Assembly: GCA_026168455.1 (NCBI GenBank)
Contig: CM047426.1
Span: 66,555,342-66,619,341 of the forward strand
Reading direction: 5' to 3'
Source of the DNA: Theocolax elegans
Taxonomy: Eukaryota > Arthropoda > Insecta > Hymenoptera > Cerocephalidae
Length of the DNA: 64,000 nt
The notes beneath the pieces were generated by a model. It was not told the DNA's origin. It saw nothing but the letters and a program-made list of their open reading frames with translations, and did no database searches. Positions 43,889-55,739 of the stretch are shown here, piece by piece; the first letter of the stretch is position 1; every line of letters begins with the position of its first letter. The translations under genes were made by a program, and so were the position numbers.

Positions 43889-45335
43889 ATATATATATAT
43901 ATATGTGTGTGTGTGGGTGTGTGTGTTGAGTGTGTGTGTGCGCGCGGCGGAATATTTATGTACTATATATAATCTTAAATTGTTTTTTCAAGAATAGATA
44001 ATATATGTATTTTTTCCGTGCACAAAAAAATAGTTATGAGTATAACTTGAAAGAATGTGTATTAGTTTACTCATTCCTGATAAAATAAAACACATAACAT
44101 TTTTAAATGTTTACTCAATAATAATAACGGGCCTAATATTCAATGTAATGCTTTAAATACAGATACAAAATTTTTCGAAGATAAAATAAATATTAATAAA
44201 GTATAACATAAACTTTTCCAAATATCTATATGTGATATATTCAATGGGTTAAAAATTAAATACGTTGATTATTGCATTTTTAAGATAACTCTATTACAAA
44301 CAGTGATGGCAAAAGAAAATTCAAATTTTATCAGTGGCAATATAACATACGAATTACATTTGAAAAGATTTTCAAATACTATTAATTTAGAAGCATTTAA
44401 TTTAAATATTTTTTAAATTAATATTTCAAAATTGTATGGTTATATAAGTGAGTAGATTATGTATATTTATAGAAAACAATATTTTAAATAAACAAGTATG
44501 TATTTATTAGAAACAGAAGGTTTTATAAGGAATGAATTTGATTATAATAATCAAAATAAATATATGGGCTCTGTAACTAAATGAAAAAATAAATTGGATA
44601 TAATTATGGATTAAAACGCAAATTTTGAAAGAGGGTGCAAATGACGAATTACGGGAGAAATGGAAGAAAAAGGTTTTGATTTATATGCCGCTAAAATGTT
44701 ATCAATAATTATTTAAAATTAATAAAAAAATTAATTTATTTAAAAAGAAAGTTTTATTACTATTAAAGTACAAAATATTAATGACATATAACTTTTGGCG
44801 ATGATCCTTCGTCATTAAATAAATTAATTTTAGGAGGTGAAGTCTATTTAGATCCGTTTACAATAATCCAAAATTTTAATAAGTTGTATCTTAACACTAC
44901 AATATACTAAGTATATGCACGTCACTTTTTTTGGTAAGTTAATTTTTCATTAACATTTATAATTATTAAAATAAAAATTTAAGCTTTATAGGAATTCATA
45001 TAGTTTAAAATTTACAGTTAACACTTAATATGTCTCTATTTTTTTTTTATTATTTTTATTCTGATTTCATTATACTAAATTTTGGTAAAAACTTTTATTT
45101 ATAAATTATAATCGTAATTAAAAAAAAATTAAATTTTTGGTATAAAATCCAATGCATTATAACAGTACTTACAAGGTGTTGTGTGAACCGGTTTAATTTC
45201 TAAGGTGTCCATGGTAGTGAAAAAATAATAAAATTTAAAAAATTATTTTAAATAAATTTATTACGAAAAACATTTTTCGAAATTAAAAATAGGGGGTTGG
45301 CGCGCGAAGCGCGCAGGGGGGCGAAGCCCCCCTAG
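43889..45335 (+). mobile_element. Helitron-like copy A
   Basis: The 3' end is GC-rich: GCGCGCGAAGCGCGC, then GGGGGGCGAAGCCCCCC as a hairpin, then CTAG at 45332-45335 followed by T. This matches the Helitron rule of a terminal hairpin plus CTRR with T after it. The body contains TTTTCCAAATATC...CAATGGGTTAAAAATTAAATAC near 44210 and TTTTGGCGATGATCCTTCGTC near 44800. The 5' end is a (TG)n/(TA)n region and not defined. No coding capacity, so non-autonomous. Confidence 0.6.
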
Positions 45336-45352
45336 TATATATATATCTCTCT

Positions 45353-45572
45353 ATAATATATAAATATTTCGCCGCCGCCGCCGCCGTGTCTAAGAATTCA
45401 GAATTCAACATATATATATACGTTTTATATATATATGTCATATATATGTTATATATATGTCATATATATGTTATATATATGTTATATATATGTCATATAT
45501 ATGTTATATATATATGTCATATATATGTTATATATATGTTATATATATATATCATATATATGTTATATATAT
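45353..45572 (+). mobile_element. Helitron-like copy D, 5' head only
   Basis: Starts TCTCTCTATAATATATAAATA (5'-TC), then TTTCG(CCG)n GTGTCTAAGAATTC and an expanded TA/TG-rich array. It is interrupted at 45573 by the hairpin element. Confidence 0.5.
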
Positions 45573-47219
45573 GGGTGGTTCTCTGTGACATCGAAGATGA
45601 AAAAAATAAATATTGCTATAACTGTGGGAATATGCTTTAGAGGTATCCAGTAGTTCTCCTGAATTTTTTCAGATTTTTTCTGGGCCATTATTTTAAGTTA
45701 CAGAGAGTCAAAGTTGACATTTTAGCACTTTTTTGCATTATATGCCCATTTTCATGAATTTTTAGCTCCCAGGGGATGCATTTTTCACTAAAAACATAAC
45801 TATGACTTTTTTTGTAAAATTTCCCAACTTTTCATTAAAAATACTTTTAAAGACATAAATGTATGCTGTCACACTCTTGTAAGCCATTTAAACCTTAAAT
45901 AGTGAAAATCAGCAATTCTGCTCCGGACTCTGGTAACCTAATACTGTCTAAAAGATGTCTTTTTATAGTCAGAAACTGCCTAAAAATTTCCAGAGTATGT
46001 CTAAATCATTAAGATCACTTATGGTCAAAATATCCGGGAAAAGTGCCCGAAATATTAATAGAAATGTATATTTGTTGCCTTATAACGATGAATCTATTAG
46101 CATGATCATTGCAAAAAAATTTGTGCACTTACCTTGGAGTGGTAGAAAAGTATCTTCACTTGTTTCAGTATCCATCTAATCCCCTGTAAGCTGCTAAAAA
46201 TACAAATATTATTATACAAATGTAAAAAATTAATTTTTGAACATTTATAATGCTGAATTTTTAGTTTTACATCCCTTACAAGAATTATAATACTAATCTG
46301 AAAGATTACTATAAGTGTATAAACATCATTATTACAATAACTGAATATACGTATTTAATACAAAAGATATATAAATAAATCGGAAATATTATTATAATGA
46401 ATAATATGATAACGTGACAGTGACAAGTTTGCGAAATCTAAACAATGTATTGCTGAATAATAATAATAATAATGTAATAATGTTGATACTTTTATAGTAA
46501 TCCTTCAGATTAGTATTATAATTCTTGTAAGGGATGTAAAACTAAAAATGTTTAAAAAATAATTTTTTATAATTTTATAATAATATTTGTATTTTTAGCA
46601 GCTTACAGGGATTAGATGGATACTGAAACAAGTGGAGATACTTTTCTACCATTCCAAGGTATGTGCATAAATTTTTTTGCAATGATCATGCTACTAGATT
46701 CATCGTTATAAGGCAACAAATATACATTTCTATTAATATTTCGGGCACTTTTCCCGGATATTTTGACCATAAGTGATCTTAATGATTTAGACCCACTCTG
46801 GAAATTTTTAGGCAGCTTCTGGCTATAAAAAGACATCTTTTAGACAGTATTAGGTTACCAGAGACCGGAGCAGAATTGCTGATTTTCACTATTTAAGGTT
46901 TAAATGGCTTACAAGAGTATGACAGCATACATTTATGTCTTTAAAAGTATTTTTAATGAAAAGTTCGGAAAATTTTACAAAAAAAGTTACACTTATGTTT
47001 TTTGTGAAAAATGCATCCCCTGGGAGCTAAAAATTTATGAAAATGGGCATATAATGCAAAAAAGTGCTAAAATGTCAACTTTGACTCTCTGTAACTTAAA
47101 ATAATGGCCCAGAAAAAATCTGAAAAAATTCAGGAGAACTACTGGATACCTCTAAAACATATTCCCACAGTTATAGCAATATTTATTTTTTTCATCTTCG
47201 ATGTCACCGAGAACCACCC
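45573..47219. mobile_element. 1.65-kb long-TIR hairpin element
   Basis: Ends GGGTGGTTCTC and GAGAACCACCC. The arms of about 720-740 bp are inverted copies, separated by roughly 190 bp of unique AT-rich DNA with an AATAATAAT tract (46310-46500). It is flanked by (TA)n. Each arm holds the same 74-codon frame (45955-46179 plus; 46612-46836 minus), differing by a few residues. This mirror arrangement is expected of any frame in a palindrome and does not show it is used. Confidence 0.8.
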
Positions 47220-47240
47220 ATATATATATATATGTTATAT

Positions 47241-47321
47241 CTGTTTATAATATATAAATATTTCGCCGCCGCCGCCTCCGCCGTGTCTAAGGATTCAGAA
47301 TTCAACATATATATATATATA
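47241..47321 (+). mobile_element. Helitron-like copy E, head fragment
   Basis: TCTGTTTATAATATATAAATATTTCG(CCG)n...GTGTCTAAGGATTCAGAATTC, a second head. It is truncated where copy C ends. Confidence 0.5.
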
Positions 47322-48030
47322 CTAGGGGGGGGCTATAGCAATAGTAAAGTGCATATACTTAATTGTAGTATTTAGTAAAAACCTATTAAAATTTTAGATT
47401 GTTTTAAACGGATCTAAACAGAACTTTACCTCCTAAAATTAATTTATTTAAGTCATCGCCAAGAGTTCTATATGTCATTAATATTTTGTACTTTTAGAGT
47501 AATTAAACTTTCTTCTTAATTAAATTAATTTTTGTATTAGTTTTAAAGAATTATTTATAACATTTTAGCGGTATATAAATAAAAACCTGTTTCTTCCATT
47601 TCTCCCGTAATTCGTAATTTGCACCCTCTTTCAAAATTTGCGTTTTAATCCATAATTATATCCAATTTATTTTTCCCTTTAGTTACAGAGCCCATATATT
47701 TATTTTAATTATTATAAACAAAGGCATTTCTTAAATAACCTTTTGTATCTAATAATACATACTTGTTTATTTAAAATATTGTTTTATATAAATATACGTA
47801 ATCTCCAAACAATTTTTAAATTTGATTTCAATAATATTTAAATTAAAAACTACTAAATAATAATTTTCGAAAAACTTTTGAAATGTAATTCGTATTTTAT
47901 ATTGCCACTGTTAAAATTTGAATTTTCTTTTGCCATTACTGTTTATAATAGAATTATCTTAAAAATGTAATAATTAATGTATTTAATTTTTAACCCATTG
48001 TATATATCACATATGGATATTTGGAAAAGT

Positions 48031-48050
48031 GTATGTTCACACACACACAC

Positions 48051-48119
<69 letters not shown>

Positions 48120-48150
48120 CACGCACATACACACACATGCACACACACAC
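48031..48150. repeat. (CA)n microsatellite
   Basis: About 120 bp of CA with occasional CG interruptions, within copy C. Confidence 0.95.
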
Positions 48151-48159
48151 TTATATATA

Positions 48160-48335
48160 TATGACATATATATATATCATATACATGACATATATATATA
48201 ACATATATATATGACATATATATATAACATATATATAACATATATATATGACATATATATGACATATATATATAACATATATATGACATATATATATGAC
48301 ATATATATATATATAAAACATATATATATATGTTG
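48160..48335. repeat. (TA)n-TGACATA minisatellite
   Basis: Alternating ATATATATGACAT and ATATATAACAT units. The equivalent plus-strand array is at 45420-45570. Confidence 0.9.
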
Positions 48336-48351
48336 AATTCTGAATTCTTAG

Positions 48352-48352
48352 A

Positions 48353-48401
<49 letters not shown>
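48352..48401. repeat. (CGG)n trinucleotide tract
   Basis: About 16 uninterrupted CGG units. In copies D and E the same place holds 5-7 units, so it has expanded here. Confidence 0.95.
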
Positions 48402-48402
<1 letters not shown>

Positions 48403-48422
48403 AATATTTATATATTATAGAG

Positions 48423-48454
<32 letters not shown>

Positions 48455-48479
48455 GTTTTATATATATATATGTCATATA

Positions 48480-48520
48480 TATAAGTGTGCGAGTGCGTGC
48501 GTGCGTGCGTGCGTACGTGC

Positions 48521-48597
<77 letters not shown>

Positions 48598-49187
48598 CAT
48601 ACACTTTTCCAAATGTCCATATGTGATATATACAATGGGTTAAAAATTAAATACATTAATTATTGCATTTTTAACATAATTCTATTATAGATAGTAATGG
48701 CAAAAGAAAATTCAAAATTTAACAGTGGCAAAATTAATACAAAAATTTATTTATTTAAGAAGGAAGTTTTATTACTCTTAAAGTACAAAATATTAATGAC
48801 ATAGAACTTTTGGCGATGATCCTTCGTCATTGAATAAATTTATTTTAGGAGGTAAAGTTTTATTTAGATCCGCTTAAAATACTCCAAAATTTTAATAAGT
48901 TTTTACTAAATACTACAATTAAGTATATGCACTTTACTATTTTTGGTAAGTTAATTTTTCATTAACATTTATAATTATTAAAATAAAAATTTAAGCTTTA
49001 TAGGAATTCATATAGTTTAAAATTTACAGTTAACACTTAATATGTCTCTATTTTTTTTTATTATTTTTATTCTGATTTCATTACACTAAAGTTTGGTAAA
49101 AACTTTTATTTATAAATTATAATCGTATTAAAAACAAAATTAGAGCCGCGGTGGTTCATGGGTAGAGTTCCCGACTCTCACACCGAT
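48480..49187 (+). mobile_element. Helitron-like copy B1 with SINE stub
   Basis: The body starts at a (GT)n array (48500-48597), then ACACTTTTCCAAATGTCC and CAATGGGTTAAAAATTAAATAC. It reaches TTTTTGGTAAGTTAA at 48950. At 49139-49187 it contains the first 48 bp of the same SINE as copy F, at the homologous position. It is cut there and joined to B2. Confidence 0.55.
48525..48597. repeat. (GT)n microsatellite
   Basis: About 36 GT units preceded by GCGT units. It is inverted relative to the CA tract at 48031-48150. Confidence 0.95.
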
Positions 49188-50016
49188 TTATATTTATATA
49201 ACACAATATTTTAAATAAACAAGTATGAATTTATTAGAAACAGATAGATATTTAAGAAATGAATTTGTTTATAATAATCAAAATAAATATTTGGGCTCTG
49301 CATAGTAAAAATAAATTGGATATAATTATGGATTAAAACGCAAATTTTGAAAGAGGGTGCAATTTACGAATCACGGGAAAAATGGAAGAAACAGGTTTTT
49401 CTTTATATAGCGCTAAATTTTTATAAATAATTCTTTAAAACTAATACAAAAATTAATTTAATTAAGAAGAAAGTTTTATTACTCTAAAAGTACAAAATAT
49501 TAATGACATAGAACTTTTGGCGATGATCGTTCGTCATTAAATAAATTAATTTTAGGAGGTGAAGTTCTACTTATAACCGTTTAAAATAATCCATAATTTT
49601 AATAAGTTGTTAACTAAAATACTACAATTTAGTAAGTATATGTACTTTACTATTTTTGGTAAGTTAATTTTTCATTAACATTTATAATTATTAAAATATA
49701 AATTTAAGCTTTATAAGAATTCATATAGTTTAAAATTTACAGTTAACATTTAATATGTCTCTATTTTTTTTATTATTTTTATTCTGATTTCATTACACTA
49801 AATTTTGGTAAAAACTTTTATTTATAAATTATAATAACTATAGCAATACCTCCAAGGTGTTGTGTGAATCTGTTTAATTTTTAAGGTGTCCATGGTAGTG
49901 AAAAAATAATAAAATTTAAAACATTATTTTAAATAAATTAATTACGAAAAATCTTTTTCGAAATTAAAAATAGGGGGTTGGCGCGCGAATCGCGCAGGGG
50001 GGCGAAGCCCCCCTAG
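49188..50016 (+). mobile_element. Helitron-like copy B2, 5' truncated
   Basis: Starts in mid-body (ACAATATTTTAAATAAACAAG) and runs to the GC hairpin GGGGGGCGAAGCCCCCC and CTAG at 50013-50016, followed by T and (TA)n. It carries no SINE at the site occupied in B1 and F. Confidence 0.6.
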
Positions 50017-50718
50017 TATATATATATGATTATTTATTTAAACATTTTATTATTGAATTGAAAGGAATTATTTTCAGTTTATATTGAAATGAAACAATTC
50101 TTTTTCTTCTGTTTTCAGTATCCATAGACAAGAACTAACTTTCAATTTTAAATTAATTTAACATCTGTATTAAAACCTTTCCTGATAATTTTCAAAAATG
50201 CTTTTCCCCTTTAATAATTATAATCATTTATTTAAACAGTCCACAAAATTAATTTATTTAAATATATTATCTCAGATTTGAAAAATACAGAATATAATCT
50301 AGAAAAAAATATTTATAAAGAAGAATTACGAGGTGGTATATTTCAGTATCATTTATATTTATATATTAACATATTATAATCGTTTAATACTACCCAAAGA
50401 TAAAAGTAAGTGGTGTTATACAGTGTTTATTTTTCAACCTTTAGATTACATTAAGAAGAATTATTAGTAAATACTTGAAGGTGAAAAGACATTTAAAAGT
50501 TACTGGTAATTATCATTTATCAATATCTTTAAAATTTTCTTTTGAATTTTTACTATTATATATAAATAAATTATTCAAATTAGAAGATATATTGGTTATA
50601 TATTGGTTAATTGAAAGGTATATTATTAATTGAAAGGTATATTGTTATTTGAAAGGTAATTTATTATTTGAAAGGTATATTTGATAATTAATCTAGGTAG
50701 ATTTGACCATCCGATCAC
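50017..50718 (+). other. AT-rich region, possibly the G4 5' LTR
   Basis: At 50590-50690 there are four to five copies of a ~20-bp unit TATATTATTAATTGAAAGG. ACCATCCGATCACA at the right edge may be the LTR end. With no second copy I cannot define an LTR. Confidence 0.3.
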
Positions 50719-50958
50719 AGTTTTGGTGGCTACAAACGTGCACTTTCGTAAAAACCGGTATCCCTTACACTTATTAACATCTATCGTTAATATTTAAATT
50801 AATTTCATGCAAAATTTTATACATTAGCGATATATTACGAGATTTTATTAAAGTTTGATATTTAAACGGTGGAATCTTCGGTATTTTGACATATTTTGTT
50901 TTCTCTCTTTCCCTTTCAAGAATATTCGGAATTTAATTGAAACTTCAAGAAAATAACA

Positions 50959-51627
50959 ATGACGCTTTTCAGCCGAAAGGTGAATTCGTGGCTGAGGGAA
51001 CAATTGAAAAACCCAGAAGCAATAATATCTTATGAACGGCTCAATAATTATGATCCACATGAATTGATCGTTCTTCTGGATACAATGAACCTGAAAACAA
51101 AAGGAAAAAAGAAGACCTTAGTATATCGATTATTTAGAGCAGGTTTGAGATAAACGGATGCATCAGTATCATAGATGTGCAAAGCAAGCCAGGAAAAACA
51201 AATAATGAATTCAGAAGCAAATAAAGAATCAGAACCATCAACTAGTAATAAAAGCTGGGAACAAACCTTAGCTCCTGTAACAATGGAGCATATTGTCGCA
51301 ACATCTACCACCACGAATTCAACTCCAACGGTATCAGTTGCATCGACATTAGTAGGAAATACGACAATGAAAATGGTCGCGATGCAAAAGGGTTTAATCC
51401 AGTCCGCATCAACATCGCAAAGGATACTTGTACATAGTTTAAATGAAAGATTGATGCTTTCTTCAGAATTAGAGAGGTTAATCAATCAAAGCTTTGCACA
51501 GAATAAAAATGCACAGTTTACTCAAACACAGCGAGTAAGCCCTGATTCCTCACAACCATTTATGGAAACGACTGTACAAAATCCAATACCTCAACAAAAG
51601 CAAATTGAAGAAGAAATAACCCTATAA
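50959..51627 (+). pseudogene. gag: G4 gag N-terminus with SAP-like motif
   Basis: A 64-codon start (MTLFSRKVNSWLREQ), then YERLNNYDPHELIVLLDTMN and LKTKGKKKTLVYRLFRAGLR. The pattern of two short helices with L--LL---GLKTKG-K--L--RL is the SAP DNA-binding motif. The same frame continues after stops at 51151 and near 51172 into a Ser/Thr-rich region to 51627 (HSLNERLMLSSELERLINQS). A SAP-like motif at the gag N-terminus could tether the particle or preintegration complex to chromatin. That function is inference. Confidence 0.55.
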
Positions 51628-51776
51628 ATAATGGTAATCACAGAATCTCAGTAAATATCAACTTATATCCACAAGTAGAAAAAGAACCATACTACAATGC
51701 ATCATCCGCTTCTAATTCGAACTCAAACACGGACTCAAAACATGAAGACAACCTGCAAGAAGATACTAGAAATAAT

Positions 51777-52455
51777 ATGAGACGTTGGTATGAAGAAAAT
51801 AATACCGTAAACCCAAATAACGATAATAATATGAATAATGGGAAAAATATAGGGAACTCAAAAGACATAGAATATAACCGATCCACCGATTTTATTGAAC
51901 CAAGAAATTCTACCGGCAACATAGTACACCAATTTTTAAACATATTGGAGAATATGACACAAATTAGTCATAAAACAAGTACTCCGTCACCAGTAGAAAG
52001 AGCAGTACAAGGACAAAACCTCAGAGATACGGCCAAAACAGCATATCAAAAGGAACCAATGCCTTATACGATTCCTGCTCCTAAAACTAAAAAGGCGGCG
52101 CCGAATAGTAGAATTTTCGAGGAAAAGTAGAAATACCAAGAGGAAAATAAGGAAAAAGATATAGTTGAAGAAGAATTAGAAAACAAAGAAGAAAATAATG
52201 AAAAGAAATAAAATGAGGAAGACAAAAACAAAAATTAAAAAAAACAGTAACTGAACAGAAGAAAAAGAAGAAAAATAAAAAAAATAAAAAAGATGATACC
52301 GACGACGATAAATCTAGTGAAGATGATAGTAGCGATGAAAAAACCAGTGATGAAAAGAACAATAACGATACCGATAGTGATGATACAGATTCTAATCATA
52401 GCGATGAAGACGCTGCTTCTGCCAATAAACAAAAGAAATCTAAAAAGAAGTAAAA
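51777..52455 (+). pseudogene. gag: G4 gag linker, acidic Lys/Asp/Ser tract
   Basis: The frame 51777-52130 (RRWYEENNTVNPNNDNN and STDFIEPRNS, ending KKAAPNSRIFEEK) gives way after frame changes to a Lys-rich then Asp/Ser-rich low-complexity tract (DDTDDDKSSEDDSSDEKTSD). It resembles linkers between gag modules. Confidence 0.5.
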
Positions 52456-52469
52456 AATGTATGATTTGA

Positions 52470-53500
52470 AGAAAGCGAAAAGATACTCCGACTATTTAAA
52501 AGTTGGAATATTTCATTCTCAGGAGAAGAGAAAGACAATTCAAATGAATTCTTATCAAGACTAATCAATTTCAGGAAAAACGTTCTAATGACAGATGCCC
52601 AATTTTTTAGAGGTGTCCCATGCGCTTCTACAAAGAAAGCAAGCCGTTGGTACGAAAATATACAAAATGAATTGAAAAAGAAAAAATGGAATGACATTTT
52701 GAGATCCTTTAGAGCGCAATTCACTAAGAAATTATCAGAAACAGATTTCACACAGAGGCGTGGAAACGAACGCAAGGAAAATCGGAAAATATAACCAACT
52801 ATATAAGCTGTATGAAATATATATTCTCTCACCTAAAAAAGGCTCCTTCGACTAAAAAACAGATAGAAGTAGCATGGAGACATGAAATATGGCAGGCGTT
52901 ACGAGGATCTGATAGACCTGGACAAGAGGTTTAAACCACATCCAAGTCCAGAAAACTTAAAAAACCCAGAGGTCGTAGCTCCAGAATTCTTAAAGATCGG
53001 AAAGGTGTCCTCACTAGAATCAAAAAGGAAAACTGAATATGAAGCATATCCTATTAATATGGAAAACGCGGTTAAAGTGAAAGGCATTACGAATGAAAAT
53101 AAAAAGGAAAAGCCGAGAACAAAAATTGATCAAACGTTGCAAGCAACAATTGAGTTGCCGAAACTGCAATCAACAGTCGCGGCAATTAACTCTCCTCCAA
53201 TATTACCAGTCACAAACCAACCTCCGATTACAGGACAACGTCCCCAAAATTGGACCAGGTGGTCCAATAATCCTCAGGGACGAATAGAAGGAAATGTAAG
53301 GAACTATAATAATAGATACAATATGAATGGTGATTATAGAAACAACATGACGTGGAGGAATATCGAACCTCAAAGAAACCTACCAAGCACTAGTGGAGCA
53401 AGATCTAGGTTTACGCTGCAGTAACTACTAGAGCAGCCCAACCAAGATTTTCATGTAAAGTATGTGGCCAACAGGGGTACACATTCTCACATTGCCCAAA
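52470..53500 (+). pseudogene. gag: G4 gag capsid and nucleocapsid
   Basis: Capsid: FKSWNISFSGEEKDNSNEFL, then LINFRKNVLMTDAQFFRGV and KKASRWYENIQNELKKKKW. This fits F-G-----EFL--L ... L-G-A--WY. A basic linker (52882-53424) follows, then the single knuckle CKVCGQQGYTFSHC at 53453-53494, where the zinc-binding His is Tyr. At least two frame changes. Confidence 0.75.
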
Positions 53501-53945
53501 TTGTGCGCAATTGAGACAGGCTTGGGGAAATGCAATTGCAGGGGGACAACAGGGTTCCGTGTCCCCCAAGCAACATATAAAGAATATAAAGAAAATAAAG
53601 AATAATCCAATATAAACATTAATAGACGAAGCAAATAAAAGAAGAAACGATAAAGCGAACAATGATAGAAATAATAGGAAAATAAAAGAAAACTAAACGG
53701 ATAAAATGAACAAGATGATTCTAGAGATGAATGAGAAAGTTACTATTGAAGAGATGCAAAGAGATGAAGAAACGAAAAGAAAAGACGAAATGAAACAAGG
53801 AGAAAATTCCGGGTGCAAAAATACAATCACCCTGAATACATTTACTTCGAACGAAGATTTGAAATATGTGTTTAAATAAGAAGAAACCTCCGACCTTACC
53901 AAAAGACCCACACTCTCCTCAGCAATAAAAGAATTACATAAACAG

Positions 53946-54860
53946 ATGCATGGCAACGAGGCTACTCAACTAGCAGACACTCCAGATAAGGCCGTTAAAT
54001 CTACTAAAAATACGGCAAACTCTGCATACACCTGTGGTATAAGTAAAACCTCTATTCCACCTGTAGCTAATTCAGAAAGCGCCTGGGGAGGAACCGGACT
54101 TAATTGGAATAAAAGGAAGGAAAATGAAGATTCTATGTTAATAAATATGAAAGGAAAAATAAAGGAAGAATTGATAGATTATGAAAAAGATATTAATAGA
54201 AGTAATGAAAGGAAGAACAAAGAAGTAGAAAATAATAGTAACATAATTCAGAAAGAAGAAATACAAAGAGTTGAAAGGAATATTCTAAATACAAATATAA
54301 AGGAAGAAAATAAGGAAAAATCGGTAGCAGAAGCAAGTCTAGAAAATAGAAGTTTTGTTCGTTTGAATATCGCCAGCCATACATTTAAAGGATTGCTTGA
54401 TTCCGGTGCAATGATTTCCGTCGCAGGACCAAAGGTAATAGAGAAATCCAAAGAAAAACTCTTACCTTCGGACTCATACATGAAAAATGCACATGGCGGA
54501 ATCAACAAATCTCTAGAAACCCTTAAATTGACATTGGAAGTAGATGGATATGTAGATACGTTAGAATTGAAAGCGCAACATGTATTCGAGCGTGATATCG
54601 TCCTGGGAAAGGACTTCTGCATGAAATACGATGTAGATGAACGCTATAAACACGGCTTATGGAGAGTTTATGAAGGTCCTTGGCACAAAACCTACAAGGT
54701 GATAGTAAAGGAGAACAGACGGTAATATTTGCAGAATGCAATGGAATATCAGAAGTCACAGATCCTCAACGGCGTAAGATGGAAAAATTAGTATCCAAAA
54801 ATTCTATCTCCTCGAATGAATTACGTCATGCCATAAATACAGCAATTCAAACGTCAACCG
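53946..54860 (+). pseudogene. pol: G4 aspartic protease and start of pol
   Basis: 259-codon frame. The N-terminal half is Lys/Glu-rich. Then FVRLNIASHTFKGLLDSGAM (catalytic DSG), VAGPKVI, LKLTLEVDGYVDTLELKA and ERDIVLGKDFCMKYD, the normal retropepsin strand order. It overlaps a second frame from 54680 with FAECNGISEVTDPQRRKMEKLV and SSNELRHAINTAI, which looks like the linker to RT. RT motifs never appear. Confidence 0.8.
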
Positions 54861-55066
54861 TTCATTATGTTGATAAGCTATTGTTCTGCATACATATACT
54901 TATTGAATACCTCCTTTAACATTTCAATAAAACCAACGTGTCAGTTCTTTGGTAAATGTATAGGTTATTCAGAAATTTTGTAAATTTGATATGTATAGAA
55001 TTATTTTTATTTCAACGCTGAGTAAGATAAATGTTTGATAGACATATTAGTAGTATGTAAGCAGGT

Positions 55067-55309
55067 ATAGGGAGTCATAACAAATGACGTCATCAAGGTC
55101 ACACGTTAGCTTACTTGTTTATTTACATAAACAAACAATTAAGATAACATTCTTAAGATAACATTCCTTTTTCAAGGTCATTCAATACCCTTCTCAGCCA
55201 ATAATTAAATGACCTTGAAGAAAGGAATGTTATCTTAATTATTTATTTATATAAACAAACAAGTAACATAACGTGTGACCTTGATGACGCCATTTGATAT
55301 GCCCCTCTA
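55067..55309. mobile_element. Small palindromic MITE
   Basis: The arms of about 110 bp are inverted: TGACGTCATCAAGGTCACACG and AAGATAACATTCCTTT on the left recur as complements on the right. The ends read TATAGGGAG and CCCCTCTAT, fitting a TA target. The centre holds TCAATACCCTTCTCAGCC. Confidence 0.75.
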
Positions 55310-55735
55310 TCGAGGTGATTTTTAACTGTATATTATTTACTTAGTGCATAATACAATGGTAGTGTCAAAATTCAAAAATTAGTTTAATTTAGAAATTTTG
55401 AAAATTGTAGATGACGAATTGCTCCTAAAAAGAAGATAATTTTACGAGTTTATATGAGTCGACTCGAGCTGCTGTAACCTGATCTTCATAACCGAATTTC
55501 AATTTTTCTTTTGTGTTAATTTTGAAGAAAAGTTGATTTTTATTTTCAAAAATCACTTTTCTATCTTTGTTGGTTTTAAATTGTTAATAATAAAAAGAGT
55601 TCTAATTATCGTATCGAGGTAATTTTTAATCTATATAATTTTACTTAGTACATATGACGATTATTATGCAAAAATAAATATTCTAAATGATTAAATTCAT
55701 ATATGTATATAGTAAAAAACGATTGTAGTATTTTT
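55310..55735. other. AT-rich stretch with no recognised feature
   Basis: Contains two copies of a 'ATCGAGGTAATTTTTAA' word (about 55312 and 55612) spaced 300 bp, perhaps a small repeat. No coding signal. Confidence 0.35.
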
Positions 55736-55739
55736 ATCT

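Larger units (their letters stand above)
47322..48427 (-). mobile_element. Helitron-like copy C, both ends present
   Basis: On the minus strand it runs from TCTCTCTATAATATATAAATA at 48427 through (CGG)16-like and TA/TG arrays. It passes CAATGGGTTAAAAATTAAATAC and ends CCCCCCCTAG at 47322 with T next. The terminal hairpin has partly decayed. TC start and CTAG end with an A/T target fit Helitron. Length 1.1 kb, non-coding. Confidence 0.6.
50724..54860 (+). mobile_element. Gypsy-type remnant G4 (gag-protease only)
   Basis: Starts at a possible primer-binding segment TGGTGGCTACAAACGTGC (50724-50741). It carries gag and protease, and ends a little into pol at about 54860, where RT should begin. 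It is heavily decayed with many frame changes. The protein family is different from G1/G2 and G3 (SAP-like N-terminus, long acidic linker). Confidence 0.75.

Noticed and set aside
45386..45653. Two frames rich in Ile-Tyr-Met
   Set aside because: Translations of the TA/TG minisatellite.
48330..48596. Open frame with a poly-alanine run
   Set aside because: It is the (CGG)n tract and TA/GT repeats read in one frame; no real protein features.
47943..48656. Several frames of alternating His-Thr or Val-Cys
   Set aside because: Translations of CA/GT microsatellites on both strands.
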